This document shows, in pieces, positions 17,062 through 26,044 of a stretch of 54,008 nucleotides of DNA. Each line of letters starts with the position of its first letter. Position 1 is the first letter of the stretch. The notes beneath the pieces are model-generated. The model did no database searches and was not told the origin of the DNA. It saw nothing but the letters and a program-made list of their open reading frames with translations. This stretch comes from Negativicutes bacterium (GTDB lineage Bacteria; Bacillota_C; Negativicutes; Sporomusales_B; JARLHX01): positions 1-54,008 of the forward strand of contig JARLHX010000314.1 of NCBI GenBank assembly GCA_031292035.1. Reading direction: 5' to 3'. A program made the position numbers and the translations under genes.

Positions 17062-17961
17062 CTAAGCCACCTCACTTGCCAGGGCAACGAAAACATCTTC
17101 CAGATTAGGCGGAATTTCGATTAGTGATGTGATCGGAATTCCGCTTTCGCCCAGCACAAGTTTGACCTGAGCCATTGCCGCCGCGGCGTTGTCAACAACC
17201 AGGTGATGTTTGCTGCCAAAAACGTTGATATCAATAATCGGGACAGCGGATAAAAATTTTTTGATATTTCTTTCCGGTGTTCCCAGTTCGATAATTTGAT
17301 GAGGATAGGATTTGCGAAGCCCTAGCGGCGTGTCGCAGGTAGTAATGGCTCCATTGTGCATAAAGGCGACCCGTGTACATAATTCCGCTTCATCCATATA
17401 TGGGGTCGAAACGAAAATCGACGTTCCTTCCTTATTGATCTTGTAGAGCATTTGCCAAAATTCGCGGCGGGAAACCGGGTCTACTCCAGTGGTCGGTTCA
17501 TCGAGAAAATAGATCTTTGGTTTGTGCATGAGGCCCACGGCCAGAGCCAGCTTTTGCTTCATGCCGCCGGATAAGTTGTCGGTCAGGCGGTCTTTGAAGG
17601 CTAGTAATTTGGTAAAACCGAGAATATTTTCGGCAGAGGCATCGATTTGTGCCGGCGATTGGCCGTAAAGCGCCCCGATGAAACGAATGTTTTCCATAAC
17701 GGAAAGTTCCCCGTAGAGGCTGAATTTCTGCGGGACGTAGCCGAGGTCGCTTTTGACGGTTTCCGGGTTAGCGGCCCCGAGCACGCTGAGGCTGCCGGAA
17801 GTCGGGGCCAGGATACCGGTGAGCATCCGGATGACCGAGGTTTTTCCGGCGCCGTCAGGACCCACCAAGCCAAAGATTTCCCCCTCGTTCACTTCCAGCG
17901 ACACCTGGTTTACCGCCAGCGTGGTTCCGTAAGTTTTGGTGATATTGCTCATTGTAATCAT
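17062..17961 (-). CDS. ABC exporter ATPase, degenerate half
   Basis: 299 aa. Walker A GPDGAGKT (34-41), Q-loop VPQKFSLY, signature NLSGGMKQKL (about 129-138) and Walker B IYFLDEPTTG are intact, but the switch histidine is replaced by proline (VSTPYMDEAE, Pro187). Such loss in one of a pair is known in heteromeric ABC transporters, where one site binds but hardly hydrolyses ATP. It matches the N-terminal half of YbhF. ATG overlaps the HlyD stop by four bases. Confidence 0.9.
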   Translation of the reverse strand: MITMSNITKTYGTTLAVNQVSLEVNEGEIFGLVGPDGAGKTSVIRMLTGILAPTSGSLSVLGAANPETVKSDLGYVPQKFSLYGELSVMENIRFIGALYGQSPAQIDASAENILGFTKLLAFKDRLTDNLSGGMKQKLALAVGLMHKPKIYFLDEPTTGVDPVSRREFWQMLYKINKEGTSIFVSTPYMDEAELCTRVAFMHNGAITTCDTPLGLRKSYPHQIIELGTPERNIKKFLSAVPIIDINVFGSKHHLVVDNAAAAMAQVKLVLGESGIPITSLIEIPPNLEDVFVALASEVA

Positions 17962-18962
17962 TTGAGCACCACGTCTGCCGGCATGCCGGGTTTCAAAATA
18001 TCTTCTGAATTATCGATTTTGACTTTAACATAAAAGACTAAATTGGCCCGTTCCTGCTGCGTAATGCTCTGGCGCGGCGTAAATTCCGCATTTTGTCCGA
18101 TCTCTTTTATGGTTCCGGCAAACACCCGGTGCGGATAGGCGTCGATTCGGACCTCGACTTGCTGGCCGAGCCGGATAAGGCCGAGCTGGGACGATGAGAC
18201 ATAAATTTTCACCCAGCAGTCGTTCAGGTCACCGACGGTGGCGATGGCCGAGCCGGGATTGACATATTCCCTGTCCTGATAGTTCTTGGTCAGGATAACC
18301 CCGCTGATGGGGCTGACAACAGTGGTGTCAGCCAAGGTGGCGTGGGTAACGTCAAGAACGGCCTGCAGGCGCTTGACTTCCATTCGCTGGGCTTCAATCA
18401 CGTCAGGACGGTTGCCTTCAATCACAAGGCTTTGTTGGGCCTGTGCGGCGACGAGGGAACTCTGGGCGACGTCATAAGCGGATTGAGTAACATCAAGCTG
18501 CTGAGCCGCGATAGCGCCGTCACGATAGAGGACGCTGAACCGCGCCAGGTCGGTTTTTGCTTTGTCACTAACCGACTGCGCGGCCGTCAGGTTGGCTTTC
18601 GCCTGCAGGAGCTCCTGATCCCGTGAGCCTTTCTCCAGATCGGTCAGCTGTGCCCGGGCTTTCATCAGTGCCGACTCATCTGCAACGGCCTGGGCGTCCA
18701 GATCCGGACGGCTGATGCGGGCAATTGTCTGGCCGGCTTTCACGCTGTCCCCAACCTCAATCTTTAGTTCCGACATATAACCGTTGATTTTTGGCACCAC
18801 ATCAGCCAGAGTCACCTCGACCGTTCCGGTCGCCGTAATGCCGGCCTCTGTGGTGAAGTACACCTTATAAATGGCGGCTCCGCACACCAAAACCAGAATA
18901 ATAACGCCGGCAATCACCTTTTTATTCATGGCTTTAATGCCGTCAATCACCCTGTTATTCAT
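17958..18962 (-). CDS. HlyD-family periplasmic adaptor
   Basis: 334 aa. One N-terminal membrane span (KKVIAGVIILVLVCGAAIYKVYF), then a biotinyl-lipoyl-like half (VVPKINGYMSELKIEVGDSVKAGQTIARI), a long alpha-helical hairpin (residues 75-190, rich in A, Q, L) and the second half (VVSPISGVILTKNYQDREYVNPGSAIATV). This is the YbhG/EmrA-like membrane fusion protein that links an inner-membrane exporter to an outer-membrane channel. GGAGGAAAGG precedes the start; it overlaps the TetR gene by eight bases. Confidence 0.9.
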   Translation of the reverse strand: MNNRVIDGIKAMNKKVIAGVIILVLVCGAAIYKVYFTTEAGITATGTVEVTLADVVPKINGYMSELKIEVGDSVKAGQTIARISRPDLDAQAVADESALMKARAQLTDLEKGSRDQELLQAKANLTAAQSVSDKAKTDLARFSVLYRDGAIAAQQLDVTQSAYDVAQSSLVAAQAQQSLVIEGNRPDVIEAQRMEVKRLQAVLDVTHATLADTTVVSPISGVILTKNYQDREYVNPGSAIATVGDLNDCWVKIYVSSSQLGLIRLGQQVEVRIDAYPHRVFAGTIKEIGQNAEFTPRQSITQQERANLVFYVKVKIDNSEDILKPGMPADVVLK

Positions 18963-19557
18963 GACCTTTCCTCCTCACGCCATTTAGGAAAATGGCGAAA
19001 GCCTGCTCAGTATAGGCGATATCCGAATGCTCGGACATCGGCAAGAATTTCCTGGCTACCGGCTGACCGATAAAATAAAAGTTCAGGATGCCTACAAGGG
19101 ACAACACGGCATGACCGATATCCAGGTCGGGTTTGAAATGACCGTCCCTCACGCCATCCTGCAGCGCCGCATAGAGGAATTGATAAACAGGCTCGATATA
19201 TCTGACAACAATCTCAAGGCAGTTGGTCGGGTTGGTCAACTCGCTGAGCATAATCCGCACGAAATAGGGTCTCTGGCGATGAATGCTGGCAATGTTTTTG
19301 GCGTATACGGCCAGGCGTTCTTCAGGCGGCAGAGGCAATGATCCTTCTGTGAGCCGCAAAACCTGGGATAATGGGATGATTTGCCCTTCAAGCACCGCCT
19401 GATATAGAGCTTCCTTACCGCCAAAGTAATAGGAAATTGCAGCAACGTTGACTTCAGCAGCCTCTGCCAACTCACGGATGGTGACTGCGGTAAAGCCCTT
19501 TTGGGCAAACAGCGGTGTGGCAGCGGCAATTAGTTTGGCCTGAGCATCCTTTTCCAA
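18955..19557 (-). CDS. TetR-family repressor (CecR-like)
   Basis: 200 aa from TTG 19557 with AAGGTGA upstream. The N-terminal helix-turn-helix (FTAVTIRELAEAAEVNVAAISYYFGGKEALYQAV) is a classic TetR DNA-binding domain. The C-terminal part resembles CecR, the regulator of ybhGFSR in E. coli. First gene of the exporter operon, so it likely represses its own operon until a toxic ligand binds; the dyad at 19578-19597 is a candidate operator. Confidence 0.9.
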   Translation of the reverse strand: MEKDAQAKLIAAATPLFAQKGFTAVTIRELAEAAEVNVAAISYYFGGKEALYQAVLEGQIIPLSQVLRLTEGSLPLPPEERLAVYAKNIASIHRQRPYFVRIMLSELTNPTNCLEIVVRYIEPVYQFLYAALQDGVRDGHFKPDLDIGHAVLSLVGILNFYFIGQPVARKFLPMSEHSDIAYTEQAFAIFLNGVRRKGHE

Positions 19558-19577
19558 ATCCAGTCACCTTCAGTCAA

Positions 19578-19597
19578 TAAATCAACCATATGATTTA
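19578..19597. promoter_or_regulatory. Candidate TetR operator
   Basis: TAAATCA-ACCATA-TGATTTA is a perfect 7-bp dyad, 20 bases upstream of the TetR start. Size and place fit autoregulation of the exporter operon. Confidence 0.5.
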
Positions 19598-19677
19598 ATC
19601 GCTTATTTTAAAAGTGGCATAACTGCCTTTTTGCGTTGTATAGCTGAAATTCTCGCACAAGAAAATCGGACGCCAAA

Positions 19678-19724
19678 GTCAGAGAAGATCGGGATATAGG
19701 CCGCATGCCCCGATCTTCTCTGAC
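19678..19724 (-). terminator. Terminator of the minus-strand UspA gene
   Basis: A perfect 16-bp stem (19678-19693 with 19709-19724) begins right after the UspA stop codon. Only a short T run (TTT) follows on the minus strand, so it may also act as a processing hairpin. Confidence 0.7.
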
Positions 19725-20165
19725 TTATTTCAAATCAGATTTTATAACTACAATCGGCACAGGTGAGTGACTCACCAATTGGTGGGCCACGCTGCCAACC
19801 AGCAGTGATTCAAAGCCGCCCCGCCCTCTCGAACCGCAAACTATCAGGTCCACATGTTCTCCCACTGCATATTGAATGATCTGGAAGGCCGGATGTCCTT
19901 CCAGAATAACGGTTGTAGCTTTCAAACCATTAGCGGAGAAAGTATTCGCCACTGTTGTTAAAGCATCTTCCATCTTTTGTCGATAGGCTTCGACCGCGTC
20001 CTGTATTTTAGCCCACGAATCAGCATCGTTCTCAAATATTGAGTCGAACACATTTGCCACAACGGTTTCAACCGGTATCTGTTTTGCAAAATTCAACAAC
20101 CATTCCGAAGCTTTTTGACTGTCCGCTGATTCGTCGTAAGCTAATAAAACTTTTTTAAAAACCAC
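19725..20165 (-). CDS. Universal stress protein UspA family
   Basis: 146 aa from GTG 20165, with AAGGAGGC upstream. Opens KKVLLAYDESADSQKASEWL and ends GSRGRGGFESLLVGSVAHQ, HSPVPIVVIKSDLK, so the ATP-binding pattern (G-2x-G-9x-G-S) is complete. Compared with the copies at 9178 and 36245 it is more divergent in the middle but has the same termini; its IKSDLK end helps show what the frameshifted copy at 36245 has lost. Confidence 0.92.
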   Translation of the reverse strand: MVFKKVLLAYDESADSQKASEWLLNFAKQIPVETVVANVFDSIFENDADSWAKIQDAVEAYRQKMEDALTTVANTFSANGLKATTVILEGHPAFQIIQYAVGEHVDLIVCGSRGRGGFESLLVGSVAHQLVSHSPVPIVVIKSDLK

Positions 20166-20291
20166 CCTTAGTGCCTCCTTCTGAACATTTCCTTTGTTGG
20201 ATGCGCGATATGACTGGCTTAACAGCTGAACGGCTGCAACCCGAAGCTTGTGTTGATACTGCCGGTGGGAGCAGCAGGGGGATCATTCCGG

Positions 20292-20738
20292 TTAAGGGTG
20301 GGTTTGAATCATGTCCGCGACTCGGGCATAGGATTGCTTGACTAGCTCGTCCAGGACCACGACCGTTCGTTCGTGGTGTCCTTTCCCTATTTCCCCCAGG
20401 TTGTCCGAAGCAACAATGTCAAAACTTACCGAGTTTCCGGAAATAGCGACTATTGTCGCTTCCACCCGGACCGTAGCTCCTTTGACGGTAGACGCAGTAT
20501 GCGTGTACTCCATCGCTACCCCCACGGTTGCGAAGCCTTCCGGCAACTGAGGGTCAACGGCGTCAGCCGCAGCCCAAATCATCAATTTAACCAATGCCGG
20601 GGTTGCCAGAAGATCGCCTAAACGCTTGTTTCCCATGTTCGCGGCCGTATCTTGATCCGAGACTACTATTTGCGCTGCGGCAATTTGCCCCACTACGACA
20701 AAATCGTTAACATCGAGTACGTTAACATCGAGCATCAT
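20292..20738 (-). CDS. FlK-like (fluoroacetyl-CoA-type) hotdog thioesterase
   Basis: About 148 aa from ATG 20738, with GAAGAGGTG upstream; the longer frame to 20897 has no ribosome binding site. The pattern VVVSDQDTAANMGNKRLGDLLATPALVKLMIWAA, then GVAMEYTHTASTVKGATVRVEA, matches the single-domain hotdog thioesterase family of FlK. Most members act on unknown acyl-CoAs; fluoroacetate resistance should not be assumed. The gene stands 126 bases upstream of the UspA gene on the same strand. Confidence 0.75.
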   Translation of the reverse strand: MMLDVNVLDVNDFVVVGQIAAAQIVVSDQDTAANMGNKRLGDLLATPALVKLMIWAAADAVDPQLPEGFATVGVAMEYTHTASTVKGATVRVEATIVAISGNSVSFDIVASDNLGEIGKGHHERTVVVLDELVKQSYARVADMIQTHP

Positions 20739-21071
20739 TACACCTCTTCTTCGCATTTTCGGCAGGTCTTTGCTGCTGATTCCTGCAGTAATAAACCTCA
20801 GATTATTCACGTGGGATTTCCAGACTAAGGCTTGTCCATCCGGTCCGCCGTTGTCTTTGTTCCTGCAACTAATAATTTCGCTTGCTGCCCCCCACACTGT
20901 TTATATATGCAGTAAACGTGCCAATACCGCCCGTTAACCCCTAACCCTTTACCCCACTTGATATGGTTGGAAGAATATGGACGTATGCCTTCGTCGCCCT
21001 TGCTTGTTTCAGCATTACACAAACACTCAATAGTGCGCTGATCGGTCCGCTTTCGGCGAACCGGCCAGTCC
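20739..21071. other. Intergenic stretch, nothing recognised
   Basis: No credible gene, repeat or hairpin is visible in these 333 bases, apart from likely promoter sequence for the thioesterase gene on the minus strand. Frames here lack ribosome binding sites. Confidence 0.5.
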
Positions 21072-21221
21072 GTGCATTCTGATCCATGGCTGCCGCCTCG
21101 TGAAGTGATTATCGGAGTACATCCGGAAATGACCGGAACGAAGGTGCGCGGCTTAATTGCCGAGGTATGGGGCTTAGAACAACTTGGCCGGTTACAGAAG
21201 GTGAAAAAATCCCAACAATAA
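21072..21221 (+). CDS. Possible small protein or gene remnant
   Basis: A 49-codon frame from GTG 21072 reads SDPWLPPREVIIGVHPEM, then TGTKVRGLIAEVWGLEQLG and a basic end. Composition is protein-like and a hairpin follows the stop at once (21223-21246). There is no good ribosome binding site, and the start is open. It may be a small gene or the end of a decayed one. Confidence 0.3.
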   Translation: MHSDPWLPPREVIIGVHPEMTGTKVRGLIAEVWGLEQLGRLQKVKKSQQ

Positions 21222-21222
21222 A

Positions 21223-21246
21223 AAATCCACCGTTGTGGGTGGATTT
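21223..21246. terminator. Hairpin terminator
   Basis: AAATCCACC pairs with GGTGGATTT around a 6-base loop. The better T run (six Ts) is on the minus strand, although no minus-strand gene ends here; on the + strand it follows the small frame at 21072-21221. Confidence 0.55.
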
Positions 21247-21365
21247 AAACAAGAACTTGGTTTGGCGTCAAACTTGCAATAGATATATTGAATTGGTTCC
21301 TTTTTACTGGCAGCCGCTCATCACCCAAAAGACGATAGCTTAAACAACTTGCGGAGGTGAAAGAT

Positions 21366-22769
21366 ATGCCAAACGCAAACGGCAATGTTACTCCCCAGCC
21401 GCTGGACGAAACTTGCGTGTTCCCGCGCCTCGAAGACTGCAGCGTCATTCCATGGGCCTTTATGCACCAATTACCCGAAGGTTTCGCGCTGGTAGAGCTG
21501 GATACAAAGATGATACTGAAAAGCAATCAGGTCCTTGCAGAATTACTGGGTTATGGTCCGCAATTGCTTTGCAACATCCCTTTGGGTGAAATCATGGCCG
21601 AAAACATGGAAAATGCTGAAGCATATTACAAAAACTTATTTTCCCGCCAGGATTATGTTCCCGTCGAGTTGCACCGCTACCGAAAGAAAGATGGGAGTAT
21701 CATCGAAGTCGAGCATACCGGGCTGCTTATCAACCATACTGCCGAAAACCTTCTTGCTCTTTTTATCCGGCCTGTACCGGAATATCGTCTAGATGGTGTG
21801 AAGCTTCAAAGATGTCAGGCAATATGGGATAATACGCGGGACATAATTCTGTGGGCCGGTCTCGATGGAGCAATCTTGGAAGCAAATAGCACGGCGTGTC
21901 TGGCTTATGATTACACCACGGAGGAACTGCTGGCCCTGAACATGCGGGATTTATTGGCACCGGACACCCTTCTTGATGAAGAGAGTCAGCTGCATCTGGC
22001 CTCAAAGGACGGCACTCTTTTTGAAACTTTTCACAAACGCAAAAATGGCGGCGTATTTCCAGTGGAAATCAGCGCCCGGGGCGAGGTAATCATGGGCCAA
22101 TCAACCATTCTGAGTGTTGTAAGGGATATAACACAGCGCAAGCAGGGCCAGGAAGAACTGAAAGCCCGGTTTGCCCAATTGCAGCTTGCCTGGGAACAAA
22201 CGATAGAAGTCTTGGCTATGGCGTCAGAAGCAAGAGACCCATACACCAGTGGACACCAAAAAAACGTCGCCAAACTCGCAGAGGCTATCGGGCGGCGAAT
22301 GGGGCTCGGTTCTGATGCTATCATGGGGTTAAGATTGGCGGCAATGATTCATGATATCGGTAAAATCCGTGTGCCGGGTGAAATACTCAGCAAGCCGGGA
22401 GAACTGACCCGACTTGAAGTCGAATTGATCAGGACTCATGTCCAATACGGCCATGATATTTTACAGAATCTGAAATTGCCTTGGAATATTAGTGACATGG
22501 TATTGCAACATCATGAAAGGATCGATGGATCAGGTTATCCGCAGGGACTAAAAGACAAGGAAATAGGCTTGGAGGCCAAGATCATCGCCGTAGCTGATGT
22601 CATGGAATCGATGGCGACACATCGGCCTTACCGACCCGCCCGTGGAGTACAGGCCGCGCTTCACGAAATAGAAGTGAACCGGGGCATTCTGTACGACCCT
22701 GAAGTTGTAGACGCATGTACCGCCATTTTAGCGGAGGGTATTTTTAGTTTCGACGCGGTCACAACGTAG
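21366..22769 (+). CDS. PAS-PAS-HD-GYP cyclic di-GMP phosphodiesterase
   Basis: About 467 aa from ATG 21366, six bases after GGAGGTG. Two PAS domains (about 35-140 and 150-265, the latter ending in VVRDITQRKQGQEEL) lead by a helical linker to an HD-GYP domain: MIHDIGKIRVPGEIL holds the HD pair at about 329-330, HHERIDGSGYPQGL the GYP at about 390-392. With HD and GYP intact it should hydrolyse c-di-GMP in the cytoplasm, with the PAS domains sensing a ligand or redox state. No membrane span is seen. Confidence 0.9.
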   Translation: MPNANGNVTPQPLDETCVFPRLEDCSVIPWAFMHQLPEGFALVELDTKMILKSNQVLAELLGYGPQLLCNIPLGEIMAENMENAEAYYKNLFSRQDYVPVELHRYRKKDGSIIEVEHTGLLINHTAENLLALFIRPVPEYRLDGVKLQRCQAIWDNTRDIILWAGLDGAILEANSTACLAYDYTTEELLALNMRDLLAPDTLLDEESQLHLASKDGTLFETFHKRKNGGVFPVEISARGEVIMGQSTILSVVRDITQRKQGQEELKARFAQLQLAWEQTIEVLAMASEARDPYTSGHQKNVAKLAEAIGRRMGLGSDAIMGLRLAAMIHDIGKIRVPGEILSKPGELTRLEVELIRTHVQYGHDILQNLKLPWNISDMVLQHHERIDGSGYPQGLKDKEIGLEAKIIAVADVMESMATHRPYRPARGVQAALHEIEVNRGILYDPEVVDACTAILAEGIFSFDAVTT

Positions 22770-22902
22770 GGCAAAGGCGGGATCCGCATGGCCTGGAAAA
22801 CCTGTGACATTCAGTATTGGTCTCGCAACGTTTGAAACAGGCCGGGGAGTTTGGGCGAAATTCTTGTGAGCGCGTACAGATTAGAAAAGAGGATGAATTG
22901 CT

Positions 22903-23586
22903 TTGGCGCCGATCAAACAAGGACAGGTGGCAATTGCGCTAGTGTGTGTTGTATTGGGAATTATGTTGGCTGTGCAGTTTCGTACTACTCAGGGTATCCG
23001 GGCGACAATTCCTTTCCAGCGGGTTGAAGACTTGTCGCAGCGACTCAGCCAAACGGAAAAAGAGCGCGACACCTTGCTGAACGAGGTCAACGAAATGCGC
23101 AAGACCAGTGGTGACGAACCCTCACGGGATTTGCAGCTTGTCAAAATGGGAGCAGGCGTAATCCCTCTGCAGGGTCCTGGGATCGTTGTGGTCATTGACG
23201 ACAGTAAGCGTCCCACGAAAATGGGCGAAAATCCGAATTTATACCTAATTCATGACGACGATATACTAAAAGTGATAAATGAACTCTGGGCGGCAGGTGC
23301 GGAAGCTATATCAATCAACGAGCAGCGGCTGATTGCCAGTTCAGAAATCCGGTGCGCCGGACCGACTCTCTCGGTCAACAATACCCGCTATTCTCCTCCC
23401 TACGAAATCCGGGCCATCGGCGAACCACCGACGCTGGAAAATTCTTTGAGGATGCGAGGCGGAGTGATGGAAACCTTACAATTTTGGGGAATCCAGGTTG
23501 CAGTCAAAAAACAGGATGTGGTAAAGGTTCCTGCATACAAAGGCACCTTCCGCTTTGACTACGCCAAACCGGTGGCAGCGGAATGA
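22903..23586 (+). CDS. DUF881 family protein
   Basis: 227 aa from TTG 22903 (AAGAGGATG upstream). One N-terminal span (VAIALVCVVLGIMLAVQF), a coiled coil (residues 40-68) and the DUF881 domain: GPGIVVVIDDSKRP, LYLIHDDDILKVINELWAAGAEAISINEQR, then FRFDYAKP at the end. In many Firmicutes DUF881 genes sit with sbp between the peptidoglycan and ftsAZ genes; here the pair stands apart. It overlaps the next gene by four bases (ATGA). Confidence 0.9.
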   Translation: MAPIKQGQVAIALVCVVLGIMLAVQFRTTQGIRATIPFQRVEDLSQRLSQTEKERDTLLNEVNEMRKTSGDEPSRDLQLVKMGAGVIPLQGPGIVVVIDDSKRPTKMGENPNLYLIHDDDILKVINELWAAGAEAISINEQRLIASSEIRCAGPTLSVNNTRYSPPYEIRAIGEPPTLENSLRMRGGVMETLQFWGIQVAVKKQDVVKVPAYKGTFRFDYAKPVAAE

Positions 23587-23921
23587 AAACAATGGTATTG
23601 CCTATAGTCGGTCTGATTTTCGGACTAATCGTCGGGATTACTTTCCCTATCAGCGTACCTTCTGAATACGCCAAGTATATGTCGGTGGCGCTGCTGGCTT
23701 CGCTGGATTCCGTATTTGGAGGGCTAAGAGCCGGGATCGAGGATAAATTCGACAATACCGTATTTATTAGCGGCTTTTTTACCAACGCTCTCCTGGCTGC
23801 CGCGCTTGTCTATATCGGGGACCGTTTAGGGATTGATTTGTACTATGTCGCCCTGTTGGCGTTCGGACTAAGGGTTTTTCAGAATTTAGCCATTATCCGC
23901 CGCTACTTCCTCAAAAAATGA
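23583..23921 (+). CDS. sbp: Small basic protein, DUF1290
   Basis: 112 aa, three membrane spans. VGLIFGLIVGITFPISVPSEY, SVALLASLDSVFGGLRAGIEDKFDN and FGLRVFQNLAIIRRYFLKK are typical of the DUF1290/Sbp family, almost always encoded next to DUF881. Function unknown, likely in the cytoplasmic membrane with DUF881 proteins. Translationally coupled on both sides by ATGA overlaps. Confidence 0.92.
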   Translation: MKTMVLPIVGLIFGLIVGITFPISVPSEYAKYMSVALLASLDSVFGGLRAGIEDKFDNTVFISGFFTNALLAAALVYIGDRLGIDLYYVALLAFGLRVFQNLAIIRRYFLKK

Positions 23922-24028
23922 CCGATCATGCGCATGGGACAGGCGGTCTGTGGAACATTGAGGATAAAGGTATTGACAGCATGAATTTTGAAATTGCGGA
24001 AAAAGGACAGCTAGTAATCAAAGCATAG
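23918..24028 (+). CDS. Possible 36-aa coupled small protein
   Basis: An ATG at 23918 overlaps the stop of sbp (ATGA) and opens a 36-codon frame: MTDHAHGTGGLWNIEDKG, then MNFEIAEKGQLVIKA. The overlap arrangement equals that between DUF881 and sbp, which supports real translation. The end reads like the last strands of a small domain. No family recognised. Confidence 0.4.
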   Translation: MTDHAHGTGGLWNIEDKGIDSMNFEIAEKGQLVIKA

Positions 24029-24039
24029 GGGGGCTTGTT

Positions 24040-24276
24040 GTGAAACGAAGTACTTTCATTCGCATTCTAAAAACGATTAAGCAAGTATCAAATAATGTAA
24101 GTGTAATTGAAAATTTTAACTGTAAGGCTCTGGTGGTTTTCAAGTTACCTTGCATTATCGGAGAAACCCCTCTGCAGCAAAAAGCATTCCGAAAGCTCAT
24201 GGCGCACCCGACTTATTTTCGAATTGCGCCGGAAAATGGGGAGTTGGAAATTACTGTAGAGTTTGATTTGGATTAA
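24040..24276 (+). CDS. Small hypothetical protein
   Basis: 78 aa from GTG 24040, just after AGGGGGGC. The product (RILKTIKQVSNNVSVIENF, then KALVVFKLPCIIGETPLQQK and a final LEITVEFDLD) looks like a small globular alpha/beta protein. It lies 11 bases after the small frame at 23918 and probably belongs to the same transcript. No family recognised. Confidence 0.55.
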   Translation: MKRSTFIRILKTIKQVSNNVSVIENFNCKALVVFKLPCIIGETPLQQKAFRKLMAHPTYFRIAPENGELEITVEFDLD

Positions 24277-24341
24277 AGCTGACAGGACACCGAGTGACAA
24301 GAGAAATTAAGAAAGACCGGCGTTCCAACCGGCAAGATTGG

Positions 24342-25760
24342 TTAAAATAGGTCCTGTATTATTGGAGCGCGAAGTGTTTTGGTTGCTATTTGTATTTCTC
24401 CAAGACTAAGTTTGAGATGCAAGAAGTCACCGTCGGATGCCCCGGACACTCTGGCCAGGCCATCTGCAACATGGCCTCTAATGTTATAATAAGCAACCTG
24501 CGAACGTCTCTTGGTAAAGTCTCCGGTCAGCTCCGTGAAAGAAAAACCGGAGGCATTTCCTGACGCCATGGAGAAACTCCCCTCCGCGTCGGCGTTTCGC
24601 CATTCACCCCGGCCGCCTATATCAGCAACGAAATTGACCCGCCCCTTTACAGCCTCTTCTATTAGCAGGGAACTATCGATGTTTTGGCCTGCTACGTGTT
24701 GTACATAGCCGGTGGTTTTGGAAGTGAGTGTGCCGCTGGTACGTATGATGCCACCCAGAGCGTTGGCCTGAGTATTGGTAATGGATAGACTTTCATTATC
24801 GCAAGAATATTCGCCGCTGGCGTCGGTAAAAGCGATTTGGCCCAAGGTGCCGGCAGCAATTTGGAAAGAGCCCTTCACGGCAGGATTATCGGCAGAGCCC
24901 GCCAGGGCCAACACTAACGAACCATCAGATAGCAGCAACTCAGCTTGGCCGTCGTCGGCGTCTGTGCCGTCAAGAGCAGCGGCAACACCGTGTATTGCTG
25001 CCGTACCTTCTGCGTGGATCAGTGAAGTTTCACAGGTAACGGTTATGGTGACATCGCTCAGGGTTCCACCCCGCAGTTGAATATGGAAGGCCTCGGGCAA
25101 GAGGGTTTGGTAGTTTTTAATATCGATTATATCGGATTTGATAACAAGATCTCCTGGTCCGTCAATGGTCCATGAGCCTTGTGCGGACAACGCATTGTTA
25201 CCTTCTTTGGCGTGAACTTTCAGGCTGATCGCCGGATAGCCGGCAAAATCGATGAAGGCTTCGCCTTCTCGGTACTCATAGCGACCCAAGGGTGTAGTGA
25301 TGGAAAAAAGGCCATTCTTGAGCCCCCCTTGTCCACGAAATAAAAATGGCGTATTACCATTTGGTTTGGTGATGGTTGCTATGTTCCAGTTGCCTTTTTC
25401 ATCCTGTTGGAGATCCAGCTTCAAGCCGTCAACAGTGATCGTGCGAACGGTATTCAGATCGAGATTGCCGCGCCAGAGGTCGCCGGGAGAAAAATCGAAG
25501 GAAATGAGTTCACATTCGGCGATCAGCGAATTAGCCTGATTGAATAACCTGACCTGTCCAAACGAGGCCTGGCCGAAAGGCGAGAGATTGATGCTGCCGA
25601 CCTCAAGTCGTCCATTGATCGATTTGCTGGCCTGGGACAGGAGATAATCTCTTGCGGCAGTTGTTACACCAGGCAGAGCGATCTTCCAGGCAACAATTAT
25701 CATGAGCAACATCAGGATCAGGGCACCTAAGATCTTCCGGTTCGGGCGGGAAAGCTTCAT
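24342..25760 (-). CDS. AsmA/TamB-like envelope protein
   Basis: 472 aa. One N-terminal span (ILGALILMLLMIIVAWKIAL), then SKSINGRLEVGSINLSPFGQASFGQVRL, the opening typical of AsmA-like/TamB proteins, and a long series of beta-strand stretches (VRTITVDGLKLDLQQDEKGNW and others) as in the beta-taco fold. Such proteins bridge the two membranes of diderm bacteria and move phospholipids; this one is much shorter than full TamB and lacks its C-terminal domain, so it is either a short AsmA-type member or a truncated one. Single gene. Confidence 0.75.
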   Translation of the reverse strand: MKLSRPNRKILGALILMLLMIIVAWKIALPGVTTAARDYLLSQASKSINGRLEVGSINLSPFGQASFGQVRLFNQANSLIAECELISFDFSPGDLWRGNLDLNTVRTITVDGLKLDLQQDEKGNWNIATITKPNGNTPFLFRGQGGLKNGLFSITTPLGRYEYREGEAFIDFAGYPAISLKVHAKEGNNALSAQGSWTIDGPGDLVIKSDIIDIKNYQTLLPEAFHIQLRGGTLSDVTITVTCETSLIHAEGTAAIHGVAAALDGTDADDGQAELLLSDGSLVLALAGSADNPAVKGSFQIAAGTLGQIAFTDASGEYSCDNESLSITNTQANALGGIIRTSGTLTSKTTGYVQHVAGQNIDSSLLIEEAVKGRVNFVADIGGRGEWRNADAEGSFSMASGNASGFSFTELTGDFTKRRSQVAYYNIRGHVADGLARVSGASDGDFLHLKLSLGEIQIATKTLRAPIIQDLF

Positions 25761-26044
25761 AAGGGAGTTCGTCCTCTCTGCTTTGTGTCAGGGTAACCAA
25801 AAGAGTGAATTGATGGGACCGCCAATCATTGCTTTTGCATTAAACATGCCACTACCGTTCGTGACCGACATCGCTTCTTCCTGGCTGATGGCGATCGTGG
25901 CTATTGAGTGCGCACTATATGGAGGGAAATCGGTAGTTCGTGATAAAAAAAGACGGAAGGTTTAGGCAGAAGCAACTTGTGATACTGATAGGGCAACCGG
26001 ATGTTGAGTTGCGTTTATGTACACGTAGAAGTCCGATACCGCTC

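Noticed and set aside
25813..25965. A 50-codon + strand frame (MGPPIIAFALNMPLPF...) upstream of the AsmA-like gene
   Set aside because: Hydrophobic and somewhat protein-like, but without ribosome binding site or terminator and lying in the promoter region of the minus-strand gene.
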